Shown here in pieces: positions 16,689-25,446 of a DNA stretch of 64,000 bases (its first letter is position 1; the number at the start of each line of letters is the position of its first letter). The translations under genes were made by a program, and so were the position numbers. The DNA lies in assembly GCF_042676145.1 (NCBI RefSeq), contig NZ_JBHTJW010000001.1:124001-188000 (forward strand). Reading direction: 5' to 3'. The DNA is from Methylophilus glucosoxydans (GTDB taxonomy: Bacteria > Pseudomonadota > Gammaproteobacteria > Burkholderiales > Methylophilaceae). Below the pieces are notes generated by a model. The model saw only the letters and a list, made by a program, of their open reading frames with translations, was not told where the DNA came from and did no database searches.

Positions 16689-17387
16689 GTGACAGCAGCA
16701 AACCCTAAGGCGGTGATTTTATTATCGGGCGGCCTGGACTCAAGTACGGTATTGGCAATTGCCAAATCGCAAGGCTACGACTGTTATTGCCTGAGTCTGG
16801 ATTATCATCAGCGCCATAATGTTGAGCTGCAGGCCGCCCAACGCGTTGCGGCAGCCTTGGGGGCAGCCGAGCATAAAACCGTACAGCTGGATTTGTCCTT
16901 GTTTGGTGGTTCGGCACTGACTGACAATGCGATCGCAGTCCCTGAGCAAGAGACGCAGGGCATTCCTGTCACTTACGTGCCGGCACGCAATACGATTATG
17001 CTATCCTTGTCCCTGGCCTGGGCCGAGGTGTTGCAGGCGCGGGATATTTTTATCGGCGTCAATGCGCTGGATTATTCCGGCTACCCTGATTGCCGTGGTG
17101 AATATGTCAAAGCCTTCCAGCAAATGGCCAATCTGGCCACTAAAGCTGCGGTAGAGGGGCAAACCATTACCGTGCATGCACCGTTGATCGATATGACCAA
17201 GGCTGACATTATCCGCACCGGCCATGCGCTGGGGGTGGATTATGGCTTAACCGTTTCTTGTTATCAGGCCGATGGTCAAGGCGCCGCGTGTGGCGTGTGT
17301 GACTCCTGCCGCTTCCGCAAAGCGGGATTTATACAAGCGGGCGTGGCTGATCCGACGCTGTACAGGAATGCATCGTCAGGTGAGTGA
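16689..17387 (+). CDS. queC: 7-cyano-7-deazaguanine synthase QueC
   Basis: ATP-dependent enzyme making preQ0 from the QueE product and ammonia. GTG start, 232 residues. The PP-loop ATP-binding motif LLSGGLDSST is at about 11-20. The C-terminal zinc site has four cysteines (SCYQADGQGAACGVCDSC). Coupled to queE by a 2-bp gap. Confidence 0.96.
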   Translation: MTAANPKAVILLSGGLDSSTVLAIAKSQGYDCYCLSLDYHQRHNVELQAAQRVAAALGAAEHKTVQLDLSLFGGSALTDNAIAVPEQETQGIPVTYVPARNTIMLSLSLAWAEVLQARDIFIGVNALDYSGYPDCRGEYVKAFQQMANLATKAAVEGQTITVHAPLIDMTKADIIRTGHALGVDYGLTVSCYQADGQGAACGVCDSCRFRKAGFIQAGVADPTLYRNASSGE

Positions 17388-17394
17388 AAAAGAC

Positions 17395-17424
17395 TTGCCA
17401 CTGTTTTAAAAAATCAAGTATAAT
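17395..17424 (+). promoter_or_regulatory. Promoter of the rpsP-rimM-trmD-rplS operon
   Basis: TTGCCA at 17395-17400 and TATAAT at 17419-17424, 18 bp apart, lie about 45 bp before the rpsP ATG. Confidence 0.7.
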
Positions 17425-17468
17425 CCGCGCCTTTCTGCAAAGAAATTCATTTTTAAGAGAACAAGATT

Positions 17469-17897
17469 ATGGTCGTTATTCGTTTATCACGTGGTGGCTC
17501 CAAAAAGAACCCGTTTTACAGCGTTGTTGTGGCAGATTCCCGCAACCGTCGTGACGGTCGTTTTATCGAGCGCGTTGGTTTCTACAATCCATCTGCACGC
17601 GCTGGCGCTGAAGGCCTGCGTATCGATGAAGCACGTACACAATACTGGGTTGAGAACGGTGCACAACTGTCCGACACCGTAGCACGTCTGGTTAAATTCC
17701 ACGCTAAAGGCGTTGAAGGCATGGCTGCTGCTAAAGCGAAAGAAGTTGCTAAAGCTGAAGCTGCCAAAGAGAAAGCCATTGCTGCTGCCGCTGCAGAAGC
17801 CGCTGCCAAGGCTAAAGCAGAAGCCGACGCTGCTGCTGCTGCTGCAGAAGCTGCCGCCGCACAAGCAGCTGCCGCTGAAGCGCCAGCTGCTGAGTAA
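17469..17897 (+). CDS. rpsP: Ribosomal protein S16 with Ala/Lys-rich C-terminal extension
   Basis: Small-subunit ribosomal protein bS16. Residues 1-80 form the standard domain (MVVIRLSRGGSKKNPFYSVV, then RDGRFIERVGFYNP). The protein continues to 142 residues, whereas S16 is commonly 75-90. The extra tail (about 83-142) is almost only Ala, Lys and Glu, Lys-rich at first and nearly pure Ala at the end (AEADAAAAAAEAAAAQAA). The tail is in frame with strong codon bias, so it is not an obvious frameshift. First gene of the operon. Confidence 0.96.
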   Translation: MVVIRLSRGGSKKNPFYSVVVADSRNRRDGRFIERVGFYNPSARAGAEGLRIDEARTQYWVENGAQLSDTVARLVKFHAKGVEGMAAAKAKEVAKAEAAKEKAIAAAAAEAAAKAKAEADAAAAAAEAAAAQAAAAEAPAAE

Positions 17898-17919
17898 TTG
17901 TTTCAACGCCTGAATACAG

Positions 17920-18471
17920 ATGGCGTTTGAGAACATGGTTGTGATGGGGCGCATTGTCGCCCCATATGGCGTTTATGGCTGGGTAAAAGTCGTGCCTGAT
18001 ACTGAGTATCTGGATGGCCTGCTGGACTACGAAGCCTGGTGGATCGGTAAAGCGCCGAATTGGCGTGAAACGACGGTAGAGCAAGCCAAAATCCATAACG
18101 ATGTGTTGCTGATCAAGTTGTCAGGGGTGGGCGATAGAGATGCCGCCTTCGCGCTCAAAGGTCAGCAAATTGCTGTGCCGCGTGAGGCCTTGCCCGAGAC
18201 GGAAGAGGGCGAGTATTACTGGTCTGATCTGATTGGTTTGCAAGTCAGCAATACTGAAGGCGTGGATTTCGGCAAGATTACGCAAGTGTTGGAAACCGGC
18301 GCGAACGATGTGCTGGTCGTGCGTGAAAAGCAGCCGACACAGGTCAAAGGCAAGGATGGCAAACTGCGCGAAGAGTATCGCGAGCGCTTGATCCCGTTTA
18401 CCAGTGATGCTGTGCCAGAGGTGGATATCCAGGCGGGTACCGTGCTTGTGGAGTGGGATGCCGATTTTTAA
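17920..18471 (+). CDS. rimM: 16S rRNA processing protein RimM
   Basis: Assembly factor for the 30S head, which binds S19. 183 residues, with the N-terminal beta-barrel (MGRIVAPYGVYGWVKVVP) and C-terminal PRC-barrel domain (YYWSDLIGLQV, then VLETGANDVLVV). It follows rpsP in the conserved order and precedes trmD. Confidence 0.96.
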   Translation: MAFENMVVMGRIVAPYGVYGWVKVVPDTEYLDGLLDYEAWWIGKAPNWRETTVEQAKIHNDVLLIKLSGVGDRDAAFALKGQQIAVPREALPETEEGEYYWSDLIGLQVSNTEGVDFGKITQVLETGANDVLVVREKQPTQVKGKDGKLREEYRERLIPFTSDAVPEVDIQAGTVLVEWDADF

Positions 18472-18486
18472 AAGAAAGCGCAGCTC

Positions 18487-19239
18487 ATGATGCAGATTGA
18501 AGTGATCAGTTTGTTTCCTGAGATGTTTGCAGCACTGACGGAATACGGGATTACTAGTCGTGCCAGACAGCGTGGCTTGTATCAGTTAACCCTGACCAAT
18601 CCGCGCCAATATACGCAGGATGTGCATCACACCGTTGATGACCGGCCGTATGGTGGTGGACCAGGCATGGTGATGCTGGCGGAGCCGTTGGCACATGCCA
18701 TTGGCGAAGCCAAAGCACGCTTAAGTGCGAAAGAAATAACGCCCAGGGTGATCCACTTATCGCCACGGGGCAAACCGCTGACACACGAAAAAGTGATGCA
18801 GCTCAAAGCATTACCGGGGCTGGTGCTGTTAGCCAGCCGCTATGAAGGCGTAGACCAGCGCGTGCTGGATACCTTGGTGGATGAAGAACTCTCCATCGGC
18901 GATTATGTGTTAAGTGGCGGTGAGTTGCCTGCCATGGTGTTGCTGGATGCCATCATCCGCCAATTGCCTGGGGCACTTGGCGATGCTGATTCGGCGCAGG
19001 AAGATTCATTTGTGAATGGCCTGCTCGACTATCCGCACTACACGCGCCCGGAAGAGTTTGCAGGATTAAAGGTGCCCGACGTATTGTTGTCCGGGCACCA
19101 TGAAAAGATTAGACAATGGCGATTACAACAATCGCTGCTGCTAACAAGGGCTAAACGCCCGGATTTATTGGCTGAAAGGCCGTTGACGAAAGAAGAGGCT
19201 AGGCTACTTAAAGACGTTGCATCAAAAGGCTTCGAGTAG
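18487..19239 (+). CDS. trmD: tRNA (guanine-N1)-methyltransferase TrmD
   Basis: SPOUT-class methyltransferase forming m1G37 in tRNAs, preventing frameshifts. 250 residues. The SAM-binding trefoil-knot region includes LLASRYEGVDQRVLD, then SIGDYVLSGGELPAMVLLD. Two Met codons open the frame (MMQIEVISLFP); the second may be the true start. Confidence 0.97.
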   Translation: MMQIEVISLFPEMFAALTEYGITSRARQRGLYQLTLTNPRQYTQDVHHTVDDRPYGGGPGMVMLAEPLAHAIGEAKARLSAKEITPRVIHLSPRGKPLTHEKVMQLKALPGLVLLASRYEGVDQRVLDTLVDEELSIGDYVLSGGELPAMVLLDAIIRQLPGALGDADSAQEDSFVNGLLDYPHYTRPEEFAGLKVPDVLLSGHHEKIRQWRLQQSLLLTRAKRPDLLAERPLTKEEARLLKDVASKGFE

Positions 19240-19272
19240 GAACGAGTCACTTTACAATTAAAAGGAACTGAC

Positions 19273-19662
19273 ATGGCAGACATTATCAAAATGTTAGAGC
19301 AAGAAGAAATTGCTCGTTTAAACAAAGCTATCCCTGACTTCGCGCCAGGTGACACCGTAGTTGTAGGTGTAAACGTGGTTGAAGGTAACCGTAAACGGGT
19401 GCAGGCTTACGAAGGCGTTGTAATCGCCAAGCGTAACAGAGGTCTGAACTCCTCTTTCATCGTGCGTAAAATCTCTTCAGGTGAAGGCGTTGAGCGTACA
19501 TTCCAGACTTACTCCCCACTGATCGCTTCTATCGAAGTGAAACGCCGTGGTGACGTGCGTCGCGCTAAACTGTACTACTTGCGTGAGCGTTCAGGTAAAT
19601 CTGCACGTATTAAAGAGAAACTGGTTGCGCGCGAAAAAGACATCGCAGCAGACAACTCTTAA
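19273..19662 (+). CDS. rplS: Ribosomal protein L19
   Basis: Large-subunit protein bL19 at the 30S-50S interface, 129 residues, slightly longer than E. coli's owing to a Lys/Glu/Asp-rich tail. Characteristic segments are FAPGDTVVVGVNVVEG, SFIVRKISSGEGVERTF and RRAKLYYLRERSGKSARI. Last gene of the operon, followed by a strong terminator. Confidence 0.97.
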   Translation: MADIIKMLEQEEIARLNKAIPDFAPGDTVVVGVNVVEGNRKRVQAYEGVVIAKRNRGLNSSFIVRKISSGEGVERTFQTYSPLIASIEVKRRGDVRRAKLYYLRERSGKSARIKEKLVAREKDIAADNS

Positions 19663-19677
19663 TTCAAGCGTTGCAGC

Positions 19678-19706
19678 AAAAAGCCCTTCAGTTGAAGGGC
19701 TTTTTT
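19678..19706 (+). terminator. Rho-independent terminator after rplS
   Basis: A 12-bp stem (aaaaagcccttc / gaagggcttttt) with an AGTT loop is followed by Ts. Confidence 0.88.
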
Positions 19707-19766
19707 ATTGCCATATTCTAATGATCGTTGGTTGCACCCGGGCCAAGATTACAGTTAAATAGGCGC

Positions 19767-20243
19767 ATGAACAGTCTTGATGATGAACTCGATGCATTGG
19801 TGCCTGCGCCCTTTGGCTTTGTTGGTGTGCGTAGCGATGAGGCCGGTGAGCGGCTGCAGTTCTTGCTACATGCATTGCCCGTCAAAGCCAGCCCCAATCC
19901 GCGTGCGCAAGCCGTGGCCGATCAAGTCGCCACTTATCTTGAAAATCCGCATATGGTCTGGCAACCTATTCACTCTACTCTGGGCACGGCTTTTCAGCAA
20001 CGCGTCTGGCAGGCCATGCGTGCGATCCCTGTCGGTGAAACCTGGACTTACAGCCAGTTGGCGGCAGCGGTTGACTCTGGCCCACGTGCCGTGGCTAATG
20101 CCTGCGGTGCCAATCCTTTGCCCTTGTTTAATCCCTGTCACCGGGTGGTTGCCAGCCATGGGCTGGGCGGATTTATGCAAGGCTTAGACGGTGGTTTGGA
20201 GATTAAACGCTGGCTGCTCGCCCATGAGCAAGGCCACAAATAA
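19767..20243 (+). CDS. ogt: Methylated-DNA-[protein]-cysteine S-methyltransferase (Ogt/MGMT type)
   Basis: Suicide DNA-repair enzyme that takes the methyl group from O6-methylguanine or O4-methylthymine onto its own cysteine. About 158 residues, with the active-site motif NPCHRVV (Cys124) and the helix-turn-helix segment TWTYSQLAAAV. The substrate-pocket loop SHGLGGFMQGLDGGLEIKRWLLAHE is typical. The frame is open from 19728, but the ATG at 19767 gives a normal N-terminus; no clear ribosome-binding site decides. It is closely followed by xerD. Confidence 0.92.
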   Translation: MNSLDDELDALVPAPFGFVGVRSDEAGERLQFLLHALPVKASPNPRAQAVADQVATYLENPHMVWQPIHSTLGTAFQQRVWQAMRAIPVGETWTYSQLAAAVDSGPRAVANACGANPLPLFNPCHRVVASHGLGGFMQGLDGGLEIKRWLLAHEQGHK

Positions 20244-20249
20244 ACGCCG

Positions 20250-21167
20250 ATGCAGCAAAAAGCGCATTCTTTGACCGAGGCGGCAGCATTTCCTGAAATC
20301 GATACCTTTATCGACCAGCTCTGGCTGGAAGATGGCTTGTCGCCGAATACCTTATCCAGCTACCGCAATGATTTAAAAGGTTTTGCCGAGTGGTGCAAGC
20401 AGCACACCCATACTTTGTGGGAGGTGCAGTCGCATGATGTGCAGGCATATCTTGCCCATCGTTTCCCGCAAGTGAAGGTGCGGAGTATCAACCGCCTGAT
20501 AGCCACCTTGCGCCGTTTTTACCGGTACGCGCTGGCCGCCAATCTGATTCAGCAAGACCCTACCTTGCATATCGAAGCGCCCAAAATGCCTAGGTCACTG
20601 CCAAAAACGCTGAGTGAGTCGCAGGTGGAAGATTTGCTCAATGCCCCGGATGTGAATGTGCCGCTTGGTATGCGAGACCGTGCCATGCTTGAGCTGCTCT
20701 ATGCCAGTGGGTTGCGTGTCTCAGAGCTGGTAAATATCAAAATCAGCGAAGTGAGTACGCAAGATGGCGTGGTGCGCGTCACCGGTAAAGGCAGCAAAAC
20801 CCGCCTGGTGCCCATGGGGCAGGAAGCGGCCGAGTGGATAGACCGTTACTTGGCAAGCGCCCGCGCGGAGATTTTAAAAGGCAGTCTGAGTGACGCGGTA
20901 TTTGTCACCACACGTGGCGATGCCATGACGCGGCATGCGTTCTGGCACATTATTCAGCGGTATGCCTTGCAGGCGGGGATTTCACAACATATCAGCCCGC
21001 ATGTGTTACGCCATGCGTTTGCCACGCATTTGCTCAATCATGGCGCGGATTTACGCGTAGTGCAGATGTTGCTGGGGCATGCGGATATTTCGACGACGCA
21101 GATTTATACGCATGTGGCGAGGGAGCGGTTGCAGCAGTTGCATAGGGTGCATCACCCGAGGGGGTAG
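20250..21167 (+). CDS. xerD: Site-specific tyrosine recombinase XerD
   Basis: With XerC it resolves chromosome dimers at dif during division. 305 residues, the chromosomal XerD length. The catalytic set is visible: Arg156 (GLRVSEL), Lys180, His250 and Arg253 (HVLRHAFATH), His276 (GHADISTTQ) and nucleophile Tyr285 (IYTHV). The context (ogt-xerD, no integrase-like flanks) supports the housekeeping recombinase rather than a mobile integrase. Confidence 0.94.
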   Translation: MQQKAHSLTEAAAFPEIDTFIDQLWLEDGLSPNTLSSYRNDLKGFAEWCKQHTHTLWEVQSHDVQAYLAHRFPQVKVRSINRLIATLRRFYRYALAANLIQQDPTLHIEAPKMPRSLPKTLSESQVEDLLNAPDVNVPLGMRDRAMLELLYASGLRVSELVNIKISEVSTQDGVVRVTGKGSKTRLVPMGQEAAEWIDRYLASARAEILKGSLSDAVFVTTRGDAMTRHAFWHIIQRYALQAGISQHISPHVLRHAFATHLLNHGADLRVVQMLLGHADISTTQIYTHVARERLQQLHRVHHPRG

Positions 21168-21188
21168 TGTTCAAGAGTCGATCTAGAG

Positions 21189-22280
21189 CTAATGATTCGT
21201 AGTTTTGAATGACTGTAAAACCTTACTAATTTGCTCTATACCGTCAAAAGTTGATGGTAAATTTTCTTCGTTGGTAATTAAGCCGCTAAAAATGAGACTT
21301 TCGAATTTTTCTAAAGAAACAGAATCATTTGACTTCATGTTTTTCGCGAAATCAGAATAATTTTGAATAAATTGGCATAAGGTCTTTCGGAGTTCTATTT
21401 GAAGTAGCTGAGCTTTTATTGACTTGAAATTAAATAAAGAAACTCTAAAAAAATATATCAATATCAATTGCAAAGTTAAAGTGGGAAAAATAGCGTATAA
21501 AAGTAGTTCTTTGTATTCAAAGAGCTCCTTACTTCTAAACATAAGGAGAAATATCTCAATTAGAACGGGCATTATTGAGGCTGCTCCAAGTGTTGCTAGA
21601 ATCCAGCGTGCCCAACTAAGCTCTTTACTCTTAGATAAATAGAGATTTTCAAAGCCCTGATATAAACCAACAAAGTTAAAAGCGGTTTTGTAATGATCAA
21701 GAGATTGCTTTAGGTTATCAACTTCTTGTTTTTTCTGAGATATTTCATTGTCCCAATTAGTCTTTAGCTGAGTAATCTCTCGAATCTTTTTGTTGAAGTC
21801 TTTAACTTCAATTAGATTTTCATGATGTAGTAAATCACTCAAGATGGCGGCAGGCATCATTGTTCGTGCATATATAATTTGACTTCTTAATTGCATGCTA
21901 AATAACTCAATGTGGTCATCAATATTTGTAATCAAGTTATTTACATTAATGGCTATTTGCGCATTACTTGTTTTTTTGAAGTTTGCCTCACAGAGAAATC
22001 TATAAAACATTACATAAATACTCTGAATATTCAATTCAATTTCTTTTTGTTGATCTTGATGAAAGAGATTATCAATCTGACTCATAAGTTGAGAGCCAAT
22101 GTGAGTTATATTGAATTCACAGATATCGTCCCAAAACACATCATGGTTTTTAATCAATTCAAGTATATACAGAAGATCATCTCTTAAATATTCCTTGCCA
22201 TCTAAGTCATAGTTGGCTAGTTTTTTTCTTAAGTTGTTGAATATTATTTTGTGAGAATCGTTAGAGAAAAAAGTTGACAT
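21189..22280 (-). CDS. AT-rich orphan membrane protein with coiled coil, function unknown
   Basis: I do not recognise this 363-residue protein. Residues 1-160 are mostly helical and charged. A Lys/Gln/Glu coiled-coil segment runs about 165-205 (EISQKKQEVDNLKQSLDHY). Two hydrophobic helices follow (ILATLGAASIMPVLIEIFLLM and LLLYAIFPTLTLQLILIYFF, about 230-285), then a soluble helical tail rich in Asn/Ser. The gene is visibly AT-rich, with codons such as AAA, ATT and TTA, unlike every neighbour, which suggests recent acquisition. It starts 15 bp after the folB stop with a TAAAGG ribosome-binding site, so it may be transcribed from the folB promoter. It lies convergent with xerD. Confidence 0.75.
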   Translation of the reverse strand: MSTFFSNDSHKIIFNNLRKKLANYDLDGKEYLRDDLLYILELIKNHDVFWDDICEFNITHIGSQLMSQIDNLFHQDQQKEIELNIQSIYVMFYRFLCEANFKKTSNAQIAINVNNLITNIDDHIELFSMQLRSQIIYARTMMPAAILSDLLHHENLIEVKDFNKKIREITQLKTNWDNEISQKKQEVDNLKQSLDHYKTAFNFVGLYQGFENLYLSKSKELSWARWILATLGAASIMPVLIEIFLLMFRSKELFEYKELLLYAIFPTLTLQLILIYFFRVSLFNFKSIKAQLLQIELRKTLCQFIQNYSDFAKNMKSNDSVSLEKFESLIFSGLITNEENLPSTFDGIEQISKVLQSFKTTNH

Positions 22281-22295
22281 ATATGCCTTTAGATA

Positions 22296-22646
22296 TTATT
22301 GCTGACGCGATAATTGGATGCCTAGTGCCTTCAATCCCGGCAATATCCCTGGTTTGCTCACTTTCAATTTCACACTCTGCGCCTTAAATTCCTGCAAAAT
22401 CAGCTGGCAGACATGTTCACCCAAGGCCTCAACCAGTTTGAAACTGTGCTCGGCTAATGTTTCGCGAATGCGGGCGACTACCTGACCATAATCAATCGTG
22501 TCTTCAATCGCGTCACTGAGGCAGGCTTTACTAAAGTCGTAGCCGATTTCAATATCCAGAATCACAGTTTGCGGCACGGCACGCTCCCATTCTGGCACGC
22601 CCAGTTTGGTTTGCACTTTGACTTGTTCTAGAAAAATTGTGTCCAT
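22296..22646 (-). CDS. folB: Dihydroneopterin aldolase FolB
   Basis: Folate pathway enzyme converting 7,8-dihydroneopterin to 6-hydroxymethyl-dihydropterin. About 116 residues. Family features are VQTKLGVPEWER near the N-terminus, TIDYGQVVARI in the middle and the C-terminal VSKPGILPGLKALGIQLSR. The frame is open to 22757, but the ATG at 22646 (MDTIFLEQVKV) gives the family length. It is divergent from plsY. Confidence 0.93.
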   Translation of the reverse strand: MDTIFLEQVKVQTKLGVPEWERAVPQTVILDIEIGYDFSKACLSDAIEDTIDYGQVVARIRETLAEHSFKLVEALGEHVCQLILQEFKAQSVKLKVSKPGILPGLKALGIQLSRQQ

Positions 22647-22755
22647 GAATCTGTGTCCTTTTATTTCCGCGCAGGCTGGAATCCAGTATGATTCGGCATC
22701 ATACAACATCGTGCAGTGGCTGGCTAAGCGGCTGCATTTCAGTGGAATGAAGCGC

Positions 22756-23367
22756 ATGAACGAAATTGGTTTTGATATTGAAGCATTGGTGTGGATCGCT
22801 GCGGCTTACCTGATAGGCTCGATTGCTTTTGGCATTATTATCAGCAAGCTGTACCGCCTGCCAGATCCACGCACCGTAGGCAGTGGCAATATCGGCGCGA
22901 CCAATGTGGCGCGTAGCGGTAAAAAATCCGCTGCGATTTTGACCTTGCTGGGCGATGCATTTAAAGGCTGGTTGCCCACTTGGTTGGCACTGCAGGCGGG
23001 TATGTTGATGGACGTGGTTGCACTGGTGGGGTTGGCGGTGTTTATTGGTCACTTGTACCCGATTTATCATAAATTCAAAGGTGGCAAAGGTGTGGCGACG
23101 GCATTGGGTGTGATGATCGCCTTTTCGGGTTGGCTGGCGTTGAGTGTGGTTGCCGTCTGGCTGGCGGTGTTTTTAATCAGCCGCATTTCTTCGTTGTCTG
23201 CGCTTGTCGCTGCCGTATTGGCACCGTTGATTGCCTGGCAGTTTCTGTCACCTTATCCGGTGTATGTGGCGGTGGTCGTGGTGATGTCCGCGTTTTTGAT
23301 TATTCGTCATCAATCGAATATTGAAAAACTGTTGGCCGGCACTGAAAGCCGTTTTGGAAAGAAATAG
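22756..23367 (+). CDS. plsY: Glycerol-3-phosphate acyltransferase PlsY
   Basis: Inner-membrane enzyme of phospholipid synthesis that transfers acyl from acyl-phosphate to glycerol-3-phosphate. About 203 residues with five or more hydrophobic segments. Conserved loops are visible: GSGNIGATNVAR, GHLYPIYHKFKGGKGVAT and the C-terminal IIRHQSNIEKLLAGTESRFG. The start at 22756 is chosen for a GGA-containing ribosome-binding site; the frame extends upstream. The folB-plsY-tsaD neighbourhood is common in proteobacteria. Confidence 0.93.
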   Translation: MNEIGFDIEALVWIAAAYLIGSIAFGIIISKLYRLPDPRTVGSGNIGATNVARSGKKSAAILTLLGDAFKGWLPTWLALQAGMLMDVVALVGLAVFIGHLYPIYHKFKGGKGVATALGVMIAFSGWLALSVVAVWLAVFLISRISSLSALVAAVLAPLIAWQFLSPYPVYVAVVVVMSAFLIIRHQSNIEKLLAGTESRFGKK

Positions 23368-23476
23368 CTAACTGCCGATAAACCCAGATATAAAAACTGG
23401 GGAGAGCGTTTTGAGAATCTTTTTTAGATTTTATCGGCGGTAGAAATACAGCCCAGCAACGCCCTTTAGCAGGCAA

Positions 23477-24499
23477 TCACTGAGGGGCTTTGAGCTCAGT
23501 CAAATCCCAGCGCGGCCGGATGCTAAAGCTGTAATCCTGTTTGCCTGGCTGCATGGCGTGCAGGCGCATCGCACCGGCAAAGGCAATCATGGCGCCGTTA
23601 TCGGTGCAGAACTCCAGGCGTGGATAATTGACGCTGATACCACGTTTGGCGGCGGCTTCATTGAGCCGGGTACGCAGGCGTTTGTTGGCGCCTACGCCGC
23701 CAGACACCACCAGTCGTTTGAGTTTGGTCTGTTTGAGTGCCTTCAGGCATTTGTGCACCAGAATCTCGGTGACGGATTCTTGAAATTCCCAGGCAATATC
23801 TTTAATTGTTTCTTCATTCAATTCTGGCTGGTTGTTCACCAGCGTCAACACGGCCGTTTTCAGGCCGCTAAAGCTGAAGTTTAAATCCGGGCTGTTGAGC
23901 ATTGGGCGCGGCAGTTGAAACTGTGGCTTGCCCTGATCGGCCAGTTTAGACACCGCCGGGCCGCCGGGATAGCCCAGGCCCAAGAGTTTCGCTGTTTTAT
24001 CAAAGGCTTCGCCAGCCGCATCGTCCAGCGTGTCGCCTAAAAGTTCATATTGGCCAATGCCATCCACACGCATGAGTTGGCTATGTCCGCCTGAGACCAG
24101 CAAGGCGACAAACGGGAAGGCGGGTGGGTTTTCTTCGAGCATGGGTGCCAGTAGATGGCCTTCCAGGTGATGCACCCCCACAGACGGGACATTGAGGGCC
24201 ATGGCCAGCGATTGTGCAATGCTGGTGCCCACCAGCAAGGCGCCCGCCAGGCCTGGACCCTGCGTGTAAGCGATGCCTTCGAGGTCTTGCAGGGTTTTAT
24301 CGGCTTGCGCCAGGACTTGCTGCGTGAGTGGGAGTGCACGGCGGATATGGTCACGGGAGGCCAGTTCCGGCACGACGCCGCCATAGGCTGCATGCATGTC
24401 GATTTGCGAGTGCAAGGCGTGCGCCAGCAACCCACGGCGCGTGTCATATAATGCCACTCCGGTTTCGTCACAAGAAGATTCGATACCCAATACCAACAT
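23477..24499 (-). CDS. tsaD: tRNA N6-threonylcarbamoyladenosine transferase subunit TsaD
   Basis: Catalytic subunit of the complex that installs t6A37 on ANN-decoding tRNAs. 340 residues. The ASKHA-fold N-terminus is LGIESSCDETGVALYD, and the metal-binding His pair is in GVHHLEGHLLAP. It is divergent from rpsU, the usual arrangement upstream of the macromolecular synthesis operon. Confidence 0.97.
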   Translation of the reverse strand: MLVLGIESSCDETGVALYDTRRGLLAHALHSQIDMHAAYGGVVPELASRDHIRRALPLTQQVLAQADKTLQDLEGIAYTQGPGLAGALLVGTSIAQSLAMALNVPSVGVHHLEGHLLAPMLEENPPAFPFVALLVSGGHSQLMRVDGIGQYELLGDTLDDAAGEAFDKTAKLLGLGYPGGPAVSKLADQGKPQFQLPRPMLNSPDLNFSFSGLKTAVLTLVNNQPELNEETIKDIAWEFQESVTEILVHKCLKALKQTKLKRLVVSGGVGANKRLRTRLNEAAAKRGISVNYPRLEFCTDNGAMIAFAGAMRLHAMQPGKQDYSFSIRPRWDLTELKAPQ

Positions 24500-24537
24500 C
24501 TAAGATAAGTCTCGCATACGTTTTTTTGCAGAAAGGA

Positions 24538-24566
24538 TTGATAAATCCAAATAAGCGCGATAGAAT
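24538..24566 (+). promoter_or_regulatory. Promoter of rpsU-yqeY-dnaG-rpoD
   Basis: TTGATA at 24538-24543 and TAGAAT at 24561-24566 with a 17-bp spacer, about 70 bp upstream of rpsU. Confidence 0.65.
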
Positions 24567-24638
24567 ACGCGGTTTTCAGTGCTGCATCAATCCGCAAGCA
24601 CCATTGTCTAACCAAATATTTGAAGGATAGGGAATTAC

Positions 24639-24851
24639 ATGACCGCTATTCGTGTGAAAGAGAACGAACCGTTTGACGTTGCAATGCGCCGTTTCAAGCG
24701 TTTGATTGAGAAAACCGGTTTGTTGAACGACTTGCGTGCTCGCGAGTTCTACGAGAAGCCAACTTGGGAGCGTAAGCGTAAAGCAGCTGCCGCGGTGAAG
24801 CGTCAGTACCGTCGTCTGCGCAACCAGCAGTTGCCTACCAAACTCTACTAA
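24639..24851 (+). CDS. rpsU: Ribosomal protein S21
   Basis: Small basic 30S protein bS21, 70 residues (MTAIRVKENEPFDVAMRRFKR, then RRLRNQQLPTKLY). It opens the macromolecular synthesis operon. Confidence 0.97.
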   Translation: MTAIRVKENEPFDVAMRRFKRLIEKTGLLNDLRAREFYEKPTWERKRKAAAAVKRQYRRLRNQQLPTKLY

Positions 24852-25002
24852 TTTTTTAAGTAGATGTGCAGATCGGGTAAGCTATCACTTGGCTACCCGG
24901 TTTGAAAAAACAAATATGCGAAGGTTGTGGATTTCCGCAACCTTTAGCTGTTTTTAAAGCATACGCTTTAACGTCCTTCTTTAATTGAGAATAATCCCCG
25001 CT

Positions 25003-25446
25003 ATGAGCCTGAAAGCACAAATCTCTGAAGACATGAAAACCGCGATGCGGGCGAAAGACATGCCCAAGCTGGGCGTGATTCGTTTGTTGCAAGCCGCCAT
25101 CAAGCAGCGCGAGGTGGATGAGCGTATTGAGTTGGACGATGATGCCGTGATTGCCGCCATTGAGAAAATGCTCAAGCAGCGTCGTGATTCGATTGCTGCA
25201 TTTGAAGGCGCTAACCGCATGGATTTGGCTGATCAGGAAAAATTTGAAGTCACCGTGTTGCAGGCTTATTTGCCTGCCCAGTTGAGCGAAGAAGAAATCA
25301 ATGCGGTGATCGCCAAAGTGATTGCTGAAACGGGTGCAGCGGGTGCCAAGGATATGGGTAAAGTGGTGGGTGCAGTGAAACCATTGGTCGCCGGTAAGGC
25401 AGATATGGCGAAAGTGTCTGGCTTGATCAAGGTGGCCTTGGGGTAG
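25003..25446 (+). CDS. yqeY: GatB/YqeY domain protein
   Basis: A 147-residue free-standing YqeY domain, homologous to the tRNA-contacting tail of GatB. The N-terminal sequence is SLKAQISEDMKTAMRAKDMPKLGVIR, and the C-terminal half has the KDMGKVVGAVKPLVAGKADM segment typical of the family. Precise function is unknown; it is commonly placed between rpsU and dnaG. The ATG at 25003 is preferred to a TTG six codons upstream. Confidence 0.9.
   Translation: MSLKAQISEDMKTAMRAKDMPKLGVIRLLQAAIKQREVDERIELDDDAVIAAIEKMLKQRRDSIAAFEGANRMDLADQEKFEVTVLQAYLPAQLSEEEINAVIAKVIAETGAAGAKDMGKVVGAVKPLVAGKADMAKVSGLIKVALG

Noticed and set aside
20250..21167. Mobile-element integrase for the tRNA islet or the orphan gene
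   Set aside because: Length, sequence and context match the chromosomal XerD. It is 8 kb from the tRNA scar and has no flanking att repeats.
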